This document shows, piece after piece, positions 59,758 through 64,000 of a stretch of 64,000 bases of DNA (the stretch's first letter is position 1; the number at the start of each line of letters is the position of its first letter). This DNA is from Saccharopolyspora_C sp047200635 (lineage in GTDB: Bacteria > Actinomycetota > Actinomycetes > Mycobacteriales > Pseudonocardiaceae), in the NCBI RefSeq assembly GCF_047200635.1, contig NZ_JBJZOI010000019.1, positions 79,820 through 143,819 of the forward strand, given 5' to 3'. The notes beneath the pieces were generated by a model. The model was not told the origin of the DNA, did not search any database, and saw nothing but the letters and a program-made list of their open reading frames with translations. Both the position numbers and the translations under genes were made by a program.

Positions 59758-60603
59758 GTGCTCGCACGCCAACGCCAGGAAGTGATCCTCGACGAGGTGC
59801 GGCGCACCGGCGCCGTGCAGGTCAGCGAGCTCGTGCTGCGGCTCGGGGTCTCCGACATGACCATCCGGCGCGACCTCGACGCGCTCGCCCGCCAGGGACT
59901 CGTCGAGAAGGTCTACGGCGGCGCCACCTCCACGCTCGGCCGCAGCACCGACGAGCCCGGTTTCGAGGCGAAGTCGGTGCGCCAGCTCGCCGAGAAGGAG
60001 GCGATCGCGCGCGCCGCCGCCGGACTCGTGCGTCCCGGCACCGCCATCGGTCTCTCGGCGGGGACGACGACCTGGACGCTCGCCCGGCACCTCGACGACA
60101 TCCCGGACCTGACCGTGGTCACCAACTCCGTCCGGGTCGCCGACGTGTTGCAGCAGCGCGGCCGCACCGACCGCACCGTGGTGCTCACCGGCGGCGTCCG
60201 CACCCCCTCCGACGCGCTCGTCGGTCCCGTGGCCGTGCAGTCGCTGCGCGCGCTGCACCTCGACCTGGTGTTCCTCGGCGTGCACGGCATGGCGCCGCGC
60301 GCCGGGTTCACCACCCCCAACCTCAACGAGGGCGAGACCAACCGGGCGCTGGCCGAGGCTGCCAGCAGGCTGGTGGTCGTCGCCGACCACGCCAAGTGGT
60401 CCACCGTGGGCATCTCCACGATCGTCGACTTCGCCGAGGTCGACGTCCTGATCACCGATGACGGCCTGCCCGCCGACGCCAGGCAGCTGCTGTCGGAGCA
60501 CGTGCACGAGCTGGTGATCGCCGAGGCGGTGCCCACCGGCGAGACCGAGTCCGAGAAGTCCGGCCCAGGCGGGGCCGGCGGCGATCAGGAGGGCGCGCGG
60601 TGA
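59758..60603 (+). CDS. DeoR/GlpR-family transcriptional regulator, probable galactose-gene regulator
   Basis: A 281-residue regulator. The N-terminal helix-turn-helix has RQRQEVILDEVRRTGAVQV and LRLGVSDMTIRRDLDALARQ; the C-terminal DeoR sensor domain has IGLSAGTTTWTLA, VVTNSVRVADVL, GGVRTPSDALVGP and VVVADHAKWSTVGIS, the phosphosugar-binding fold. The GTG at 59758 is preceded by GGGTGGA. It overlaps galT by 4 bases, so it most likely controls galT in response to a sugar phosphate. A ~30-residue Gly/Glu tail is unusual. Confidence 0.92.
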   Translation: MLARQRQEVILDEVRRTGAVQVSELVLRLGVSDMTIRRDLDALARQGLVEKVYGGATSTLGRSTDEPGFEAKSVRQLAEKEAIARAAAGLVRPGTAIGLSAGTTTWTLARHLDDIPDLTVVTNSVRVADVLQQRGRTDRTVVLTGGVRTPSDALVGPVAVQSLRALHLDLVFLGVHGMAPRAGFTTPNLNEGETNRALAEAASRLVVVADHAKWSTVGISTIVDFAEVDVLITDDGLPADARQLLSEHVHELVIAEAVPTGETESEKSGPGGAGGDQEGAR

Positions 60604-61676
60604 AGCGCACGGTCCGGGAACTGGCCGACGGCAGGCAGATCCTCTACTACGACAGCGATCCGGCGCGGGTGCGCGAGGCCGTGGACACCCGGGACCTGCC
60701 GCCTCGGCCCCCGGTGTCCGAGATGCGGCGGGACCCGCTCACCGGCGAGTGGGTCGCGATGGCCGCGCACCGCCAGACTCGCACCTACAAGCCCCCGGCC
60801 GATCAGTGCCCGCTGTGCCCGACCGCGCCCGGCAGGCCGACCGAGATCCCGGAATCCGACTACGAGGTCGCGGTCTTCGAGAACCAGTTCCCGTCCTTCG
60901 CCGCCGCCGTGCCGCGGCCCTCCGCGGTGGACGGGCTGCCGATGGTCCCGGTGGACGCGGCCCGGGGGCGCTGCGAGGTCGTGTGCTTCACCTCCGACCA
61001 CGGCACCTCCTTCGGTCAGCTGGAACCCGCCCAGGTGCGGACCGTCGTGGACGCCTGGGCCGACCGCACCGCCGAGCTCGCCGAGGTCCCGGGCGTGGAG
61101 CAGGTCTTCTGCTTCGAGAACCGGGGCGAGGAGATCGGCGTGACGCTGCACCACCCGCACGGGCAGATCTACGGCTACCCGTTCGTCACGCCCAAGACCG
61201 AGCGGATGCTGCGCACCGCCGAGGATTACCTCGCCGCCCACGGCACTCCGGTGCTCGGCGACGTGCTCGCCGCCGAGCGAGCCTCCGGGCGCCGCGTCGT
61301 GGTGGAGTCCGAGCACTGGACGGCCTACGTGCCCGCCGCCGCCCGCTGGCCCGTCGAGGTGCACGTGGTGCCGCACCGGCAGGTGCCGGACCTCGTCGCG
61401 CTCAGCGACGCCGAGCGCGATGACTTCGCCACCACCTACCTGGAGGTGCTGCGGCGGCTCGACGGGCTCTACGACCGGCCGCTGCCCTACATCGCGGCCT
61501 GGCACCAGGCCCCGGTGCGCACCGGGCGGGAGCTGTCCTGGCTGCACCTGGAGCTGTTCTCGGTGCTTCGCTCGGCCGACAAGTTGAAGTACCTGGCGGG
61601 CTCGGAGTCGGGCATGGCGGTCTGGATCAACGACGTGACGCCGGAGCAGGTCGCCGACCGCCTGCGAGCCGTCTGA
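60600..61676 (+). CDS. galT: Galactose-1-phosphate uridylyltransferase
   Basis: A 358-residue enzyme of the Leloir pathway: it swaps UDP-glucose and galactose-1-phosphate. The active-site HPHGQ motif is in VTLHHPHGQIYGYPF with the nucleophile His; CPLCPTAPG suggests the N-terminal zinc site; WPVEVHVVPHRQVPDLV and WHQAPVRTGRELSWLHLELF are further family blocks. The GTG start overlaps the regulator stop. galK and galE are not in the window. The pair sits between mprB and pepD. Confidence 0.95.
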   Translation: MKRTVRELADGRQILYYDSDPARVREAVDTRDLPPRPPVSEMRRDPLTGEWVAMAAHRQTRTYKPPADQCPLCPTAPGRPTEIPESDYEVAVFENQFPSFAAAVPRPSAVDGLPMVPVDAARGRCEVVCFTSDHGTSFGQLEPAQVRTVVDAWADRTAELAEVPGVEQVFCFENRGEEIGVTLHHPHGQIYGYPFVTPKTERMLRTAEDYLAAHGTPVLGDVLAAERASGRRVVVESEHWTAYVPAAARWPVEVHVVPHRQVPDLVALSDAERDDFATTYLEVLRRLDGLYDRPLPYIAAWHQAPVRTGRELSWLHLELFSVLRSADKLKYLAGSESGMAVWINDVTPEQVADRLRAV

Positions 61677-61770
61677 GCAGGAGCGGACACGCGCGGTGAC
61701 CGAGATGATCTCGCACAGGTGATGTGATCTCGGGCATCGCGCGAAAACAGGGGGGCACTCCACAGGCGGG

Positions 61771-61787
61771 TCTCAGGCGCTTCTCAG
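61771..61787 (+). promoter_or_regulatory. MprA-box-like direct repeat upstream of pepD
   Basis: TCTCAG at 61771-61776 and 61782-61787, the same 11-bp phasing as the pair before mprA, starting 40 bases upstream of the pepD ATG. Its position supports direct control of pepD by MprA despite the intervening deoR-galT genes. Confidence 0.7.
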
Positions 61788-61810
61788 CTGAATGCCCCAA
61801 AGTGGGGAAC

Positions 61811-63196
61811 ATGAGCGACCAGCCCCAGCGCGGCTCGGGCGATTCCGAGGAACCGCGGCAGCAGGACGGCAGCGGTACGGCCCGGTACCCGGACCCGAGC
61901 GGCGACACGCCGCCGACCGGAACCCCTGAGCAGCCCGGCCACGGTTACCCCTCCCACCCCACTCCGGCCGGGCAGCCCGGCCCCTACGGTTCCCACGAGC
62001 AGCCGGGCCTCGGCGGCGCTCCGGGCGGGCAGTACCCGCACATGGGCTCCGCGGCCCAGCACGGCTGGTACCAGCAGCCGATGGGCGCGGTGCCGGTCCA
62101 GGAGCACCGCCCCGCGGGCAAGCGGAACACCCTGGTCGTCACCGCCCTCGTCGGGGCGCTCGCCATCGGGCTCATCGGCGGCGGAGTCGGCGGCTTCGTC
62201 GGGTACCAGCTCGGTTCCTCCGGGGCCTCCTCGCAGGGGACGAGCCTCGAACAGCAGCAGCCCGCGCGCAGCGCGAGCACCGCTCCGGCGGGCTCGGTGC
62301 AGGCCGTGGCGCAGAAGGTGCTGCCGAGCGTGGTGCAGCTGCAGGTGCAGAGCGCGCGGGGCTCCGGCGAGGGCTCCGGGATCGTGCTCAGCCAGGACGG
62401 CTACATCCTCACCAACGCCCACGTCGCCGAAGGCGCCGGTCAGGGGCGGCTCACCGCCATGTTCAACGACAACCGGACCGCCTCGGTCCGCGTCGTCGGC
62501 TCCGACCCCAAGTCCGACCTCGCCGTGGTCAAGGCCGACATCACCGGCCTGACGCCCGCCGAGCTCGGCCGCTCCGACGATCTGCCGGTCGGCTCCCCGG
62601 TGGTCGCGATCGGCTCGCCGTTCGGCCTGTCCGGCACCGTGACCAGCGGGATCATCAGCGCGAAGGACCGGCCGGTGCGCGCGGGCGGCCAGAGCGGCGA
62701 CCAGGACAGCGTGCTCAACGCGCTGCAGACCGACGCGGCGATCAACCCCGGCAACTCCGGCGGCCCGCTGGTCGACATGGACGGCCGCGTGGTCGGCATC
62801 AACTCGGCCATCTACAGCCCCGGGTCCGGCCAGGAGCAGGGCGGTTCGGTCGGCCTCGGGTTCGCGATCCCGATCGACCAGGCGCAGCGCACCGCGAAGG
62901 AGCTCAAGGACACCGGCTCCGCCACCCAGACCACGCTCGGCGTGAGCATCCAGAGCGCCCCCCAGGGCGGCGCCGTGGTCGCCCAGGTCGTCGGCGGCGG
63001 CCCGGCGCAGCAGGCGGGCATCCAGAACGGCGAGCTGATCACGAAGTTCGACGGCCGGTACATCGAGGACGCCGACGCGCTGGTCGCGTCGGTGCGCTCG
63101 CACCAGCCCGGGCAGAAGGTCGCGGTGACCCTGGCCCAGCCCGACGGGGGCGGGGAGCGGACCGTGGACGTCGTGCTCACCGGCCAGAAGGGCTGA
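61811..63196 (+). CDS. pepD: HtrA-like serine protease PepD (S1C, PDZ)
   Basis: A 461-residue membrane-anchored protease. A ~105-residue Pro/Gly/Gln-rich cytoplasmic N-terminus and one helix (ALVGALAIGLIGGGVGGFVG) precede the trypsin-like domain with the catalytic triad: His in ILTNAHVAEG, Asp in KSDLAVVK, Ser in INPGNSGGPLVD. A PDZ domain ends it (GGGPAQQAGIQNGELITKF). It degrades misfolded extracytoplasmic proteins and feeds back on MprB. ATG at 61811 with GTGGGGAA upstream. MprA-box repeats precede it and moaB follows 73 bases later. Confidence 0.93.
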   Translation: MSDQPQRGSGDSEEPRQQDGSGTARYPDPSGDTPPTGTPEQPGHGYPSHPTPAGQPGPYGSHEQPGLGGAPGGQYPHMGSAAQHGWYQQPMGAVPVQEHRPAGKRNTLVVTALVGALAIGLIGGGVGGFVGYQLGSSGASSQGTSLEQQQPARSASTAPAGSVQAVAQKVLPSVVQLQVQSARGSGEGSGIVLSQDGYILTNAHVAEGAGQGRLTAMFNDNRTASVRVVGSDPKSDLAVVKADITGLTPAELGRSDDLPVGSPVVAIGSPFGLSGTVTSGIISAKDRPVRAGGQSGDQDSVLNALQTDAAINPGNSGGPLVDMDGRVVGINSAIYSPGSGQEQGGSVGLGFAIPIDQAQRTAKELKDTGSATQTTLGVSIQSAPQGGAVVAQVVGGGPAQQAGIQNGELITKFDGRYIEDADALVASVRSHQPGQKVAVTLAQPDGGGERTVDVVLTGQKG

Positions 63197-63269
63197 TCCC
63201 ACCCGGGCCGCCCCGGCGGCCACCCCCCGCAGGGCCCTGGCGGGCCACGGTGACAAGGAGAAGCGACCG

Positions 63270-63890
63270 ATGTCCGAACGAAACGGCCATGTCATTCCGC
63301 ACCGCTCGACGCAGGGGCGGGCTCAGCTGGTGGGGCCCGAGGGGTCGTTGGATCTCCCCCCGGAGCTCCTTGCCACTACGGTGAGCGGCATGGAACGCAG
63401 CGCGCAGCGGCTCGGACGTGCCCTGGTGGTCGTCGTGGACGACCGAGTGGCGCAGGGTGAGCAGGAGGACAACATCGGTCCGCTGGTGACCGAGTTGCTG
63501 GAAGAAGCCGGCTTCATCGTGGACGGGACCGTCGCGGTGGCCGGGGAGACGGTGGACATCCGCAACGCGCTGAACACCGCGGTGATCGGCGGGGTGGACG
63601 TGGTGATCACGGTGGGCGGCACGGGCGTCTCCCCCCGGGACGTCACGCCGGACGCGACCTCGGGCGTGCTGGACATGCCGGTGCCGGGGATCGCGGAGGC
63701 GCTGCGGACGTCGGGACTGGCCGCGGGAGCGGTCGACGCCGGGGTCTCGCGCGGGCTGGCCGGGGTCTCCGGCAGCACGCTCGTGGTCAACCTGGCCGGG
63801 TCGCGGGCCGCGGTCCGCGACGGCATGGCGACGTTGTCGCCCCTGGTCACGCACCTGATCGAGCAGTTGTCCGGTCTCGAACAGGCCTGA
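63270..63890 (+). CDS. moaB: MogA/MoaB-family molybdopterin-binding protein
   Basis: A 206-residue protein. The first ~45 residues are an extra segment; the MoCF_biosynth domain follows with ALVVVVDDRVAQGEQEDNIG, ITVGGTGVSPRDVTPDATSG and MPVPGIAEALR, then GVSGSTLVVNLAGSRAAVRD. It probably binds or adenylates molybdopterin. In mycobacteria moaB2 follows pepD just as here, so it belongs to the envelope-stress locus. AAGGAGA precedes the ATG. Confidence 0.92.
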   Translation: MSERNGHVIPHRSTQGRAQLVGPEGSLDLPPELLATTVSGMERSAQRLGRALVVVVDDRVAQGEQEDNIGPLVTELLEEAGFIVDGTVAVAGETVDIRNALNTAVIGGVDVVITVGGTGVSPRDVTPDATSGVLDMPVPGIAEALRTSGLAAGAVDAGVSRGLAGVSGSTLVVNLAGSRAAVRDGMATLSPLVTHLIEQLSGLEQA

Positions 63891-63909
63891 TTCCGGCCCG
63901 AACGGCAGC

Positions 63910-63993
<84 letters not shown>

Positions 63994-64000
63994 CGGGGCG

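Overview
The window is about 70% GC DNA with dense coding, frequent GTG starts and many 4-base ATGA/GTGA start-stop overlaps. It reads as an actinomycete chromosome. A four-gene conservon (cvnABCD), the mycobacterial-type mprA-mprB-pepD-moaB set, an SMC-type Wadjet locus and a zinc-independent ribosomal protein cluster with Mrf suggest a Pseudonocardiales-like organism (for example the Saccharopolyspora group). This is inferred from gene content; no rRNA is present to test it. The last ~85 bases are an almost pure G run, probably a contig-end artefact.

Layout. 1-4.5 kb: the 3' part of an FAD dehydrogenase, a small secreted SH3 protein, a small Cys-containing protein, and a cation/carboxylate symporter with its DUF485 partner. 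5.2-10.7 kb: conservon cvnABCD; the kinase carries an unusual heptapeptide repeat tract. 11.4-12.6 kb: three small uncharacterised genes, one a 56-residue double CxxC protein. 12.7-20.7 kb: a complete type III Wadjet plasmid-defence operon (jetABCD). 20.7-31.4 kb: SDR dehydrogenase, a decayed regulator region, DUF5134 and PepSY membrane proteins, a CopD-CtaG fusion, a DUF397 gene beside a truncated DUF5753 regulator, a Cu+-type P1B ATPase and an RNA m5C methyltransferase. 31.7-33.4 kb: a LuxR pseudogene broken by an amber codon, then a fluoride riboswitch followed by crcB-DUF190-crcB. 33.7-38.2 kb: secreted protein, HAD phosphatase, VanZ-RDD fusion, cytochrome P450 and a GntR regulator.

38.4-43.2 kb: two direct copies of a 57-bp repeat flank a cell-envelope module: a GT51 penicillin-binding protein whose transpeptidase half has lost its catalytic motifs, a Pro-rich secreted peptide, and a two-component system divergent from the peptide gene. 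43.1-48.2 kb: an island next to tRNA-Arg(CCT), with a truncated tyrosine recombinase, a second decayed recombinase fragment, several unrecognised lower-GC genes, and a stub encoding an amyloid/RHIM-like signalling motif. The next gene past the tRNA is a STAND (NB-ARC/TPR) ATPase with a related N-terminal motif. It converges on a frameshifted glycerophosphotransferase-like gene that has a perfect 7-copy octanucleotide repeat near its 5' end.

51.7-63.9 kb: a GGDEF protein, BluB, then a zinc-starvation cluster. rpmB-rpmG-rpsN-rpsR on one strand and mrf-rpmE2-rpmF on the other diverge from a single Zur-like palindrome. Last comes the envelope-stress set mprAB...pepD-moaB, split by a deoR-galT pair. 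The same 11-bp-phased TCTCAG direct repeat sits in front of both mprA and pepD, so the two halves probably still form one MprA regulon.
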